Assembly (NCBI RefSeq): GCF_012641265.1
Contig: NZ_JABAHZ010000002.1
Span: 1,240,001-1,304,000, forward strand
Source of the DNA: Chitinophaga eiseniae
GTDB lineage: Bacteria > Bacteroidota > Bacteroidia > Chitinophagales > Chitinophagaceae
DNA length: 64,000 bases
Direction: 5' to 3'
Part shown: one piece after another, positions 54,344-62,900 of the stretch
How positions within the stretch are numbered: position 1 is the stretch's first letter
How the letters are laid out: each line of letters begins with the position of its first letter
Made by a program: the position numbers and the translations under genes
The notes under the pieces: generated by a model
Databases searched by the model: none
The model's input: only the letters and a program-made list of their open reading frames with translations
Told to the model about the DNA's origin: nothing

Positions 54344-55222
54344 ATGAAACTAACGATATCAGGTTATTCTACTGCTTTATTTTCCACCTGGTACCTGCTG
54401 GAAGAGTGGGGTATTTTAATGGATGCAGGCGATGGACTAACAGCGGCGCTATTACAAAAGAGCAGGAAGATCAACTATGTATTTATATCGCATGCCGACA
54501 GAGACCATCTTACTGGCCTGCTTCAGTTAAACCAACTTAATGCCCGGCAAGGCTTCCCGGTGATTTGTTATCCCCGCGACAGCAAGTCATTCCCCGCCAT
54601 GGAAGAGTTTTCCAAACGGTTTGATCCACATATCAGTGGCGCCCAATGGCGGGCAGTAGCACCCGGCGAAGAAATATGGGTAAAAGACGACCTGGTAGTA
54701 ATACCCATCAGGAATGAACACGTAACCACGGATCTGCAAACCATCCGCAGCCTTAGTTATAAAGTAATGCAGGTAAAACAAAAGGTACGCCCCGAACTGG
54801 CCGCCTTGCCCGCCGCCGAATTGAAGCAAATCATCCTAACCAGGGGAAAAGAAAGCACCACTATGGAAGTACGTAGCTGCTTACTGGGCTACTCCGGCGA
54901 CACCCCGGTAACAGATCTCCACCGCTGGGATCAATCGGGCATATTAATCCATGAAGCCACCTTCCTGGCCAGCGCAGGCGATGTGAAGACGGTACCACAT
55001 AAAAATAAACACAGTAAACTGGAAGAGGTGATGGAAATGGTAAGCGGTATCCAGGTACAGCAACTGGTGTTGGGGCATTTCTCTTCCCGCTACGATGCTG
55101 CACTGATAGATCGTAGTATCCGGAACCTCTGCGATAAATACAGCATTAATATCCCGGTATACCGCCTGCTGCCGGGAGTAACGGTAAGGGATATACTTTC
55201 CGGTACGCCTGTTAATAAATAG
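54344..55222 (+). CDS. MBL-fold metallo-hydrolase, RNase Z-like
   Basis: A 292-residue hydrolase without signal peptide. Zinc-site residues lie in VFISHADRDHLTGLLQLNQL (about 46-65). A conserved LLGYSGDTPVTDLHRWDQSG (about 182-201) and a late VLGHFSSRYD follow, which is the order seen in RNase Z-type metal sites. The first motif has HADRDH in place of the standard HxHxDH (the second position is Asp). tRNA 3'-processing is a possibility because it sits just upstream of a tRNA gene, but RNase Z proper usually has a long exosite arm that I do not see. The function is uncertain. Confidence 0.8.
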   Translation: MKLTISGYSTALFSTWYLLEEWGILMDAGDGLTAALLQKSRKINYVFISHADRDHLTGLLQLNQLNARQGFPVICYPRDSKSFPAMEEFSKRFDPHISGAQWRAVAPGEEIWVKDDLVVIPIRNEHVTTDLQTIRSLSYKVMQVKQKVRPELAALPAAELKQIILTRGKESTTMEVRSCLLGYSGDTPVTDLHRWDQSGILIHEATFLASAGDVKTVPHKNKHSKLEEVMEMVSGIQVQQLVLGHFSSRYDAALIDRSIRNLCDKYSINIPVYRLLPGVTVRDILSGTPVNK

Positions 55223-55240
55223 AAGCGATTGCAGAAAAAT

Positions 55241-55272
55241 TTGTTTTTGTGGAATATAATTTCCTACATTTG
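55241..55272 (+). promoter_or_regulatory. Promoter of tRNA-Pro copy 2
   Basis: TTG at 55241-55243, a 21-bp spacer and TACATTTG at 55265-55272. This is the same boxes and spacing as tRNA-Pro copy 1, including the shared words aaaaatttgttttt and atttcctacatttgca. Confidence 0.75.
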
Positions 55273-55310
55273 CATCCCGCTTCACCACATAAGTGGTGGA
55301 AATGTCGGAA

Positions 55311-55384
55311 CGGGGCGTAGCGTAGCCCGGTATCGCGCCTGCTTTGGGAGCAGGAGGTCGCAGGTTCGAATCCTGCCGCCCCGA
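55311..55384 (+). tRNA. tRNA-Pro(TGG), copy 2, host of the GIY-YIG array
   Basis: A 74-nt gene identical to the tRNA at 32343-32416: acceptor CGGGGCG/CGCCCCG, anticodon TGG, T arm GCAGG-TTCGAAT-CCTGC. It is intact, so it should be functional. Its last 30 nt (55355-55384) recur exactly at 55722-55751 and 56088-56117 behind each GIY-YIG gene. Confidence 0.97.
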
Positions 55385-55393
55385 CACAATAAG

Positions 55394-55430
55394 AAGTCTA
55401 CTCAGAAAAGGGTAGGCTTTTTTTGTTTTT
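55394..55430 (+). terminator. Terminator after tRNA-Pro copy 2
   Basis: Stem AAGTCTACTC/GGGTAGGCTT with an AGAAAA loop and a T-rich tail. It is homologous to the hairpin at 32427 and is repeated at 55761 and 56127. Confidence 0.82.
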
Positions 55431-55448
55431 TGAGAAAACTTGTTTGTT

Positions 55449-55697
55449 ATGCCTCATTATGTTTACATCCTTCAAAGCCTTAGCACAGGAAGATACTACG
55501 CAGGTGAAACAGCGGATGTATCAGTGCGGTTGAGTAAGCACAATTCACGATCAACAACAAGTACCCGGTATGGAGTGCCGTGGCGGGTCATCCATGTAAT
55601 TTTATGTGAAACCAAAAAAATTGCGCTCCAGTTGGAGAAGCAAATTAAAAAACGAGGTATATCGCGTTGGCTATTTGACCAAGGCATAGCATCATAA
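55449..55697 (+). CDS. GIY-YIG nuclease-domain protein, array copy 1
   Basis: I start at the ATG at 55449 (MPHYVYILQSLSTGRYYAGE); an in-frame TTG lies 9 bp earlier. The product is 82 residues, a minimal GIY-YIG domain. The GIY strand is YVYI (about 4-7), the YIG strand is RYYAG (about 15-19), and a RLSKHN helix follows with the catalytic-type Arg. The late ALQLEKQIKKRGISRWL carries the Glu expected to bind metal. The start codon lies in DNA shared with the truncated third unit. The last codons overlap the tRNA-like relic (GIAS-stop). It resembles small GIY-YIG proteins common in Bacteroidota; a homing-type nicking activity is inference. Confidence 0.85.
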   Translation: MPHYVYILQSLSTGRYYAGETADVSVRLSKHNSRSTTSTRYGVPWRVIHVILCETKKIALQLEKQIKKRGISRWLFDQGIAS

Positions 55698-55751
55698 TAT
55701 CGCGTACCGCTGTAAGCGGCAAGGTCGCAGGTTCGAATCCTGCCGCCCCGA
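55680..55751 (+). pseudogene. tRNA-Pro-like relic 1
   Basis: The last 30 nt (55722-55751) are identical to the 3' part of tRNA-Pro (variable loop, T arm, acceptor 3' strand). The heptamer tatcgcg of the D arm also matches, exactly 17 nt before it as in the tRNA. Those 17 nt (taccgctgtaagcggca) replace the proline anticodon arm but can still form a hairpin. The 5' part is poorly conserved and overlaps the GIY-YIG stop codon. It is not expected to be a working tRNA. Confidence 0.7.
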
Positions 55752-55760
55752 CACAATAAG

Positions 55761-55796
55761 AAGTCTACTCAGAAAAGGGTAGGCTTTTTTTGTTTT
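55761..55796 (+). terminator. Terminator repeat 2
   Basis: An exact copy of the hairpin at 55394, located behind relic 1. Confidence 0.75.
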
Positions 55797-55814
55797 TGAG
55801 AAAACTTGTTTGTT

Positions 55815-56063
55815 ATGCCTCATTATGTTTATATCCTTCAAAGCCTTAGCACAGGAAGATACTACGCAGGTGAAACAGCGGATGTATCAGTGCGGTTGAG
55901 TAAGCACAATTCACGATCAACAACAAGTACCCGGTATGGAGTGCCGTGGCGGGTCATCCATGTAATTTTATGTGAAACCAAAAAAATTGCGCTCCAGTTG
56001 GAGAAGCAAATTAAAAAACGAGGTATATCGCGTTGGCTATTTGACCAAGGCGTAGCATCATAA
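55815..56063 (+). CDS. GIY-YIG nuclease-domain protein, array copy 2
   Basis: This copy is identical to copy 1 except for the fourth-last residue (GVAS for GIAS) and one silent change. The near identity means the duplication is recent or kept uniform by recombination. The start codon choice (ATG at 55815) follows copy 1. Both copies have intact catalytic positions, so neither is an obvious pseudogene. Confidence 0.85.
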   Translation: MPHYVYILQSLSTGRYYAGETADVSVRLSKHNSRSTTSTRYGVPWRVIHVILCETKKIALQLEKQIKKRGISRWLFDQGVAS

Positions 56064-56117
56064 TATCGCGTACCGCTGTAAGCGGCAAGGTCGCAGGTTC
56101 GAATCCTGCCGCCCCGA
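56046..56117 (+). pseudogene. tRNA-Pro-like relic 2
   Basis: Same structure as relic 1. Here the 5' end reads CAAGGCGTAGC, closer to tRNA-Pro (CGGGGCGTAGC) than relic 1 (CAAGGCATAGC), which strengthens the view that the whole 72-nt segment descends from a tRNA gene. The 3' 30 nt (56088-56117) are identical to tRNA-Pro. Confidence 0.7.
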
Positions 56118-56126
56118 CACAATAAG

Positions 56127-56163
56127 AAGTCTACTCAGAAAAGGGTAGGCTTTTTTTGTTTTT
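56127..56163 (+). terminator. Terminator repeat 3
   Basis: Third copy of the tRNA-Pro terminator hairpin, closing the array. Confidence 0.75.
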
Positions 56164-56239
56164 TGAGAAAACTTGTTTGTTATGCAGGGATGCCGGCTGA
56201 TATCGTCTACCATGTCAACACTTCCTATAATCTGTTCTC

Positions 56240-56461
56240 CTATTTCAATTTTTTGCGAACAGGGAGGTGTTGTATTTGCCGTCTAAATTCCATGGGCCCC
56301 ATTCCTGTAGTTTTAGAAAATAAACGAGAGAATGAAGATGGATCATCAAAGCCAATTTGATAGCATATCTCAGAAATTGAAAGCTTTGTTTCTTCCAATA
56401 ACGCTTTCGACATGTCAATACGCTTTGTCTGTATCCATTTTCCAGGACTTATTTGCCTGAT
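56240..56461 (-). pseudogene. Truncated AraC-family regulator, C-terminal domain only
   Basis: The minus frame encodes an AraC DNA-binding tail: SPGKWIQTKRIDMSKALLEE, TKLSISEICYQIGFDDPSSF, SRLFSKTTGMGPMEFRRQ, ending VRKKLK-stop. No start codon is present, and a stop lies just upstream of the conserved part (near 56482). About two thirds of a normal AraC protein are missing. The break lies at the hairpin 56481-56518, and the downstream flank is the truncated third array unit. Confidence 0.8.
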
Positions 56462-56475
56462 AATTGTATTGTCGT

Positions 56476-56637
56476 TTGGGCCGACTCAACGGGAAGAGTA
56501 GACTTCCTGTTGAGTCGGAAGATTTGTTGTACGAGCATGTCAGTGGATATCTTACGGTTGAAGATCAAGTATTGCTTTACCGCGATGGCAGGGGAAATAT
56601 TTTTCGGCGGAAGTCAGAGGGAAATCTATTGCAATAA
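56476..56637 (+). pseudogene. Short coding remnant
   Basis: A plus frame without ATG reads LNGKSRLPVESEDLLYEHVS and GYLTVEDQVLLYRDGRGNIF, ending NLLQ-stop. The composition is protein-like, but I do not recognise it. It overlaps the hairpin at 56481-56518. It could equally be chance. Confidence 0.25.
56481..56518. repeat. 16-bp inverted repeat at the AraC break point
   Basis: Arms 56481-56496 and 56503-56518 pair at 15 of 16 positions (outer CCGACTCAAC/GTTGAGTCGG perfect) with a 6-nt loop. There is no T tail on either strand. Confidence 0.7.
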
Positions 56638-56690
56638 ATCAGCTGGTTTAGTTGCTGTTGTAACATTGTAAAAGCCTTTAAGTATAGGAT

Positions 56691-58040
56691 TTACAGGCTT
56701 TGTTGCATCCAATCTATATAATGTTCTATTCTTCCTGCAAGATAAAAAGGTAAATTCAGCAAAGTATATTCTTTCCCATTTGAAGTGCTTACCTTATCAA
56801 TTTTTAATTGGCCACCATAAATCCTTATTGCGAATGTATGTGTTGTAGCATCCATAAAAGCATGTAAAGATTTTAAGGTGCCGGTTGCACCCGATTTAAC
56901 TTTAATAGGTATTATCATGCTGTTATATGGAATTACAAAATCAACTTCAGCTGTAGAGGTTGGTTTTTCTCTTACCCAAAAATGTAACTCATTCAGTATG
57001 TTGTATTTTGAAGACAATAATTCTTGTCCCACAATATGTTCTGCAACCTTGCCCTTATAAACTGAATCAATATCTTTTGTGCTGATTAGTTCTTTTTGTA
57101 ATCCGGCAAAGAAATTTAACATCCCGGTGTCTAATATATGCAGACGTGGCGATTTTTTTCTATCGGGCAGGAGCGGGACTGACGTATTGGTGGTTGGATA
57201 GACAAGGTGAATCAACATCACCTTTTGCAGTGTTTGCATCGCCTCGCTCACCTCTCTTGATCCATAATTTGAATTGCCAAAGCTTTGGAATTTAATACGA
57301 TTGCCTGCTTCAAGAAAACTGGTGCTAATAATGTGTCTTATGATTTGAACCTGATTGGTATTTCGGCCATATTTCTCGACATCTTCTATATATGAGTATA
57401 TTAATGATTGATATACATCTCTTAACGTAAGAAGATTTTTATTGGCGATATAATGCCGGATTACTTCAGGCATCCCGCCTATAAGTGTATACGTGTGAAA
57501 TAAATCAAGTAGTTTAGAATGTGTATATTCTTTTATTGGCATCTCCTGTAAAGCAGCAGCAGCTTGTTCTTCATTTAATGCAAGCAAAAACTCATGAAAA
57601 GAAACGGGTCTTAATATTTTATATTCTACACGTCCCACAGGGATTTTAATTTGACCATTGATGGATGTTTCTAAAAGAGAGCCTGCCGCTATAACATTTA
57701 AATCGGGTATTTTCTCATAGAAGTAGCGAAGCATATTTAATGCTCCTGGAACTTCTTGTATTTCATCTATGAATAATAATGTGTTTTTTAAATTGGCTAT
57801 GTCCTTATTAAAAAGAAAGAATATTTGCTGAGTCAGTTGTTCTACTCTGCCATAATCTGTAAAATCAAGTGAGTTATCGGCTTGTTCTAAATTTAAATAA
57901 ATGTATTGTTCATAATGTTCAGAAAACATATTGACAACAGTAGTCTTACCGACTTGCCTGGCTCCTCGTAATAAGAGCGGTTTGCGGTCTGGGTTATTTT
58001 TCCACTTAACCAGTTCTTCAATAATATCTCTTTTGAACAT
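56691..58040 (-). CDS. AAA+ ATPase with DUF4143 domain
   Basis: A 449-residue protein. Walker A is LLRGARQVGKTTVVNMFSEH (about 23-42), Walker B is TLLFIDEIQEVPGALNMLRY (about 86-105), and IAAGSLLETS is the sensor region. The C-terminal DUF4143 part has a nuclease-fold-like pattern REKPTSTAEVDFVI then IIPIKVKSG, resembling the E-D-xK spacing of restriction-like folds. The biological role of this widespread family is unsettled. It is moderately AT-rich, monocistronic, and preceded by 33-bp tandem repeats that probably belong to its control region. Confidence 0.9.
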   Translation of the reverse strand: MFKRDIIEELVKWKNNPDRKPLLLRGARQVGKTTVVNMFSEHYEQYIYLNLEQADNSLDFTDYGRVEQLTQQIFFLFNKDIANLKNTLLFIDEIQEVPGALNMLRYFYEKIPDLNVIAAGSLLETSINGQIKIPVGRVEYKILRPVSFHEFLLALNEEQAAAALQEMPIKEYTHSKLLDLFHTYTLIGGMPEVIRHYIANKNLLTLRDVYQSLIYSYIEDVEKYGRNTNQVQIIRHIISTSFLEAGNRIKFQSFGNSNYGSREVSEAMQTLQKVMLIHLVYPTTNTSVPLLPDRKKSPRLHILDTGMLNFFAGLQKELISTKDIDSVYKGKVAEHIVGQELLSSKYNILNELHFWVREKPTSTAEVDFVIPYNSMIIPIKVKSGATGTLKSLHAFMDATTHTFAIRIYGGQLKIDKVSTSNGKEYTLLNLPFYLAGRIEHYIDWMQQSL

Positions 58041-58045
58041 TTATT

Positions 58046-58210
58046 TTACAATATTTATATAATTGATAATGAATTTATTGTAATATTTATAGAGTAGTTA
58101 TTCTTATTATTTGTAATGAATATAGGGTAAATTTAAATAGAATTTGTAGTATTTATAGGGTAATTTTTGTGATTTTTTGTAACATTTATAGGGTTATTTA
58201 AAATTTGAAT
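58046..58210. repeat. Imperfect 33-bp tandem repeats upstream of the AAA+/DUF4143 gene
   Basis: Units start at 58078, 58111, 58144 and 58177 with the common core TTGTAATATTTATAGGGTAA (variants of it), with a weaker fifth unit at about 58046. The period of 33 bp is close to three helical turns. The array lies in the 5' region of the minus-strand ATPase gene, 6-170 bp from its start codon. It has no spacers of unique sequence. Confidence 0.75.
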
Positions 58211-58301
58211 ATTTTTATTTTTTTAATTTGATGTGATTTTGGCCAAGTGGGACTGCGGCCAAAACGCATTTAGATCCGTGTTATTTTCTACCATTTGTGT
58301 A

Positions 58302-58862
58302 TTACCATCCAATTACCCGATGCCGCCAAATTGCAATGACATAGGTATCCGCATGCTCTTCCAAAGGATTATTCTCTCTAAGCTTTCTCTGTATAGTATA
58401 CGCCTTTTCATAATCGTCAATTAACCCAACATTATTCAGATCGCCTGGTAGAAAGGTTTCATCAAACCCACCACAGTTACTTAATGCACTGGTAGTATAG
58501 TAATGATCTAAAAGATCATAACCGAGGAAATCATAATCGTCCTGCTGAATCAGAGAACAATCTGATCCCGGCTGGATAACTATGGCCAACAGGTTAAATT
58601 TCGGGATATCTGTTTTCCTGAGTACATACTCAGTTGTTCTGAAGAATCCTGTTTCACGGCCCTCCTCGAATATCATCTCTGTCCAGTAGTTATCATCCTC
58701 CTGGTCAGGATCTATCAATACTTCATTGAGGCCGGTATCTACAGAAACAAGTTCAGTAAGGTGGTTCAATCTACTCCATTCAAGATATTTGGACCATGTT
58801 AAACCTTCTCCCTGGTTGTTTTTATCAAATTTGGCGCGTGTAGTATATAGATATGTCATCAT
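58302..58862 (-). CDS. Hypothetical protein
   Basis: A 186-residue acidic cytosolic protein without signal peptide or membrane segment; a second ATG lies one codon in. Visible blocks are WSKYLEWSRLNHLTELVSVD, LLAIVIQPGSDCSL, TTSALSNCGGFDETFLPGDL and a C-terminal HADTYVIAIWRHRVIGW. The aromatic, His-rich end suggests a folded, conserved domain, but I do not recognise the family. It overlaps a small gene remnant upstream on the same strand. Confidence 0.65.
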   Translation of the reverse strand: MMTYLYTTRAKFDKNNQGEGLTWSKYLEWSRLNHLTELVSVDTGLNEVLIDPDQEDDNYWTEMIFEEGRETGFFRTTEYVLRKTDIPKFNLLAIVIQPGSDCSLIQQDDYDFLGYDLLDHYYTTSALSNCGGFDETFLPGDLNNVGLIDDYEKAYTIQRKLRENNPLEEHADTYVIAIWRHRVIGW

Positions 58863-58977
58863 CTCTGGCTCTCCATTTTGCTTTTATACCACCAGAATCG
58901 CATACGTAGTAATCACCTTTACCAAATAATTTCTTGGGTGCATTGCCACAATCTTCATGAATATTAATCTTAACCAC
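58825..58977 (-). pseudogene. Small gene remnant
   Basis: From a GTG at 58977 the minus frame reads VVKINIHEDCGNAPKKLFGK, then GDYYVCDSGGIKAKWRARDD, and stops at 58825. The N-terminal HEDCGNAPKK block looks like the start of small NTF2-like proteins of Bacteroidota that continue for more than 100 residues; here the frame ends after 50. I read it as an internally deleted remnant, at low confidence. Confidence 0.3.
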
Positions 58978-59009
58978 AGTAATTGGATTTATTGATCTAA
59001 GAGGAAATA

Positions 59010-59753
59010 CTATTGAGGTAAGCTATACGTCACTCTCCCGTTGGCATCCAGGAAATTCAGTTTAGCAGTACCGCTGGAATCTACCAGCAGCTGCAACCGG
59101 GTCCTGCCCATACGGTCGGCCAGATTGACCATGGCGGTTTTACTATCATCTTTGCCTACAAAAACGCGTTGGGCATAGGCCTGCTGTCCGGGTTGAGGTT
59201 CCATCAGCCGTTTAAGTAATGCCTCTTTATCAGGACCATTGGGAAGTGCCTGCGCTTTTTTATAGTCACCTCTCCACTGCCAGAAAGCTGGCGAGGTTTG
59301 CCAGTCGTCAATATGAAGCCCGGTGTTTTGATCGCCGTTCTCGTCAGCATAGGTCAGGTAAAGTACCTGGTTTTGATTGTACTGGTCGAAGGATAAATGT
59401 CCCGTGGCAGTGTATTTCCCACTGCTGTCTTTGCCGCCCATAAATACCAGGCCTCCGTTTTCGGTGCCTTCATCATTATAAAAAACCAGTCCAGGTCTGT
59501 TGCCGCCCGGGATAGGTGGTTTGATAGGTTTGCCATAAGCCATTACTTCCGGGGAGCGGCTTTTATTGGAAATGACCATCCTAACCTGTCCATTAGATTC
59601 TACGATATTGATACGCTCTACAGAAATTTCACCGAACCGTTCAATACGGGTGAAGGCAAATAAACCGGCAGCTACTACCAGTAAGGTCAGGATACAGGCA
59701 TACCATTTAAGGCGTACTAAGTCCTTTTGCATTTTGGCGAATTGTTCTTCCAT
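59010..59753 (-). CDS. Membrane-anchored hypothetical protein
   Basis: I start at the ATG at 59753 (MEEQFAKMQKDLVRLKWYA), because the 14 codons upstream (MCNLTIF...) do not look coding. The product has 247 residues with one N-terminal membrane helix (about 20-40, ACILTLLVVAAGLFAF) and an exported domain. The latter has beta-rich repeats of the type INIVESNGQVRMVISN, GLVFYNDEGTENGGLVFMGG and ADRMGRTRLQLLVDSSGTAK then LNFLDANGRVTYSLP. The repeated xFxDxxGxxR strand pattern recalls beta-propeller or beta-solenoid elements. I do not know a function. Confidence 0.7.
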   Translation of the reverse strand: MEEQFAKMQKDLVRLKWYACILTLLVVAAGLFAFTRIERFGEISVERINIVESNGQVRMVISNKSRSPEVMAYGKPIKPPIPGGNRPGLVFYNDEGTENGGLVFMGGKDSSGKYTATGHLSFDQYNQNQVLYLTYADENGDQNTGLHIDDWQTSPAFWQWRGDYKKAQALPNGPDKEALLKRLMEPQPGQQAYAQRVFVGKDDSKTAMVNLADRMGRTRLQLLVDSSGTAKLNFLDANGRVTYSLPQ

Positions 59754-59947
59754 GAAGGGTTTATATGAGTGATTAAATATTGTCAGGTTACACAAGCCGG
59801 TAACGGCGATAAAATTTATTTTGGTAGCTTAAACAGGTGATGAATGCAATTTAATGCCAATTTTTAAATCAAAAAAAAGGGTAGCTAAAATACCTGGAAA
59901 CAAGGAGTGCCAGCAACGGGAAAATAGTGATGCGTATAACAGGAATA

Positions 59948-62900
59948 CTATGTTCCCATGAACAATTCCCGGATTGCAGGATGATGTTTCACGTCACTTA
60001 CTTTTAGTATTTCATTCACCAGGTCTGTTGAAACCGGCCTTGGATGCGGATATTTATACTCCCGGAGAAAATGGCGCAGGGCTTCATTTACCTTGCTTTC
60101 ACCAATCAGCTCGCTCAGCTTTACCATCACTACGGCGCCTTTTGAATAAGAAATATGTGTATCGCCGGCAGTTACTTTATAAAGAGGGGGATTATCAGAA
60201 AATCCTTTGGCAGCATCATATATTTGCTGATGCAAACGAACTTTCGCCAGCATTTTTTCCCTGCCATACATTTTCTTATACAACATCATTTCGGTATACA
60301 TCGCCAGCGTTTCAGTAAGCATTACCGCGCCTTCCCGGTCGTCGGGAGCTATCTGGCTATTGCCCCACCATAAATGTGATAACTCATGTCCTGCTATTTC
60401 GTTGATAACATCCTGCTGCTGGTCAGCCTGTATGTTGGTATGAAACAACATATCTTCCGTCATAAAGATGGTTGCCGGATAAGCGGTGCCTGCAAAGCCT
60501 TTTGTATAGGAAGATACTTCTGCGAAGGTGACGCTATGAAACGGATAGCTGCCAAATTGCTGCTGACAATAATCTAAGGTAAGCTTAGCGCAGTTGATTA
60601 AATGTGCCACATTTTCGGCATGCCGGGGGTGATAGTAAACATTGATAGGAACACCATTGTGAACGACGCTACTCCGGCTGTAATGCGCTGATGATACAGC
60701 AAAACGGAAAGGGATCGGTTCACTGGTTCTATAATGAAAAAAGTTGCGGTCGCCCTGTTGCCATTGGCCTGCCAGCTCGCCTGTACCGATGGCCGTTTGA
60801 GGTTTCGGGGTGGAAATGACCATGTCGAGCTGGATGAAATCGCGCTCCGTAGCACGCGGCGCCTCCAGTGCTTTAAGGCGGGTGGGAGCGCCCAGCGTAT
60901 ATTTTTGCCGCAGTGCGCTATCCGTTATTTCGCGCTGCGGCTGATACCCTATTTGCGGGTAATAGCGACTGATGCGCATGAAGGAGCCGTTTTCTATAAT
61001 GGCATTAGAAGGAAGGTGACCATTTACCGGCCACCAATGGTAGGAGGCTTCAAACGTAATGCAGGCGCTGTCATTGGGTTGTAAGGGGTGCTGTAGCATT
61101 ATTTCGGAAACAACTTGCTGTATTGTAATTGTTTCCCACGGGGAGGTATAGCCAGCTTTCAGGAGGTGGAGCGCATCGTCAAAATTGATCAATACCCGGT
61201 GAACAGGCAGGGAAGTCAGGTTCCGGATAATATAATTACCCGTAATAGTATATGCCATTTTATCGGGATACAGATTAATATTGGTATTTACCGCTGTAAC
61301 GGTGGGTTGTGGAATAGCCTGGTATTTCCGGTATTGCTTTTCATAACGAACATCGGCCAGGTCATTGTAAGGACGGTATCCCCGCATAAACTGCCGGCCA
61401 CTAATGAAGCTAATAATTGCTAATATGAATATAACGGAGACCACTATACGTTTTACGGATTTATTTATTATAAACCAGTAAATAATCCATAGCATACCAA
61501 CAATACATACCCCAAAAAACAGCCTTTGTATAAAGAAAGATACATACACACCGTATCCATTAAAATCGCTGTAAACACCATTGAATCCTGAGAAGAAACG
61601 GAGTAAAGGGATGGGTATAAATTTTTTCGATAGGGGACTGGCCACTATCAATGCCATCGCTACCGATATCCCCAATGCGATGTAAGAACGTTTCGTGATC
61701 CGGTTAATCAGCAGGAGGAATCCCGCTAACAGCGCCAGTGGCGCCGTATTAAAATATATTACACCCGCATAGGCCCGCCAGTCAATGTAAGGATACCGGT
61801 ACAGGTACTGGAAGAGGATACCAGTTATTATCACCAGGGCTGTGTACAACAACAAAAGGAAAACACTGCTACACCAGTGGGCCCATTGTTTAATACCGGC
61901 ATGAGCGGTGGTGGTTTCTATGACTGCAAATTTTACAGTGGCGCTTTTCCAGTACAGGGTATTTACAAAGTATACCAGCAACAATAGCCCCAGTAAATGG
62001 AAGTTGGCGGAAATAGTGGTGGCCATTAGTCCAGCGCTGGCATATTGTTGCGGTATGCGAATGCCCTTTTCTATGGCGGCGTACATCTCCATACTCATAT
62101 CAAAAAGCAGGATGATAGCACTGGCAGCAAAAGGAATGCTTTTGAAGGTATGGTGCAGGTCGGTTTTTATGAAAGAACCTATCGCTTTCATTTGCGCCGG
62201 GAAGCGGTAAACTGTGGTTACAGGAAGTCGAAATATAACCGGTGAGCGCTTATGAGATACCGCCTTCGGGCGATGTGGTTGCCAGGAAGTATCGGCTGCC
62301 CGTTTGTAACTAAGCCAGGTAAGCATCAGCGAGATAGCCAATATCACACACCTGTTGAGTAAAAAATATCCGGATAACGGCACCAGCAAGCTATTGCGCT
62401 GCATCACCGAAAAAGTGCTGCTTACATAAAAGTAGGCCGACAGGCCAAATGGATCGATAATGGCGGAAATGCGTTGTGCCAGGAGAGATTGGGGCAATGC
62501 CTGCGCCATAAAAGGTGAATTGGAGTATAGTAGTATCACCATATATAACACATACAGTAATAGCCCTCCTATAGCGGTCAGCAATTTATTTTTTGTACAC
62601 CATGCCAGGGACGACAAACAACTGCATATAAACAGGCTGTTTATACCACCAAAGATTAAAGTAGGATAACCGTAGTAAATCAGCTGTATGGCGCCACCTG
62701 ACCTCATTTGTTGACCTGCGGCAAATCCTGTGATGAGTACCAGGAAGCTGCTGAACGTAAGCCACCATAGCGCCAGGAATCGTCCGGCTGCAAACCCGCT
62801 TTTATGGAGCGGCGTGGTGAATAAGATCTGCTCAAAATGATTTTCGGACTCAGAAAAGAGTAACCTGGAAGTAAGTATTGTAGCAATAAAAATAATAGCC

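Larger units (their letters stand above)
55385..56185 (+). repeat. Tandem array: two full units and one truncated unit behind tRNA-Pro
   Basis: Units at 55385-55751 (367 bp) and 55752-56117 (366 bp) are near-identical. I found only three differences: one T in a T run, a C/T at about 55469, and an A/G at 55686. Each unit is terminator, GIY-YIG gene, tRNA-Pro-like relic. A third unit (56118-56185) keeps only the terminator and the sequence up to the GIY-YIG start codon (cttgtttgttatgc) and then changes to unrelated DNA. Confidence 0.92.

Noticed and set aside
55496..56122. Two antisense frames (86 codons each) starting MCRGGRIRTCD
   Set aside because: They are the complement of the tRNA-like relics and GIY-YIG genes. 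Such GRIRTCD starts are typical false ORFs opposite tRNA T arms.
58046..58210. CRISPR array
   Set aside because: The 33-bp units follow each other directly without unique spacers, are imperfect, and no cas gene is present.
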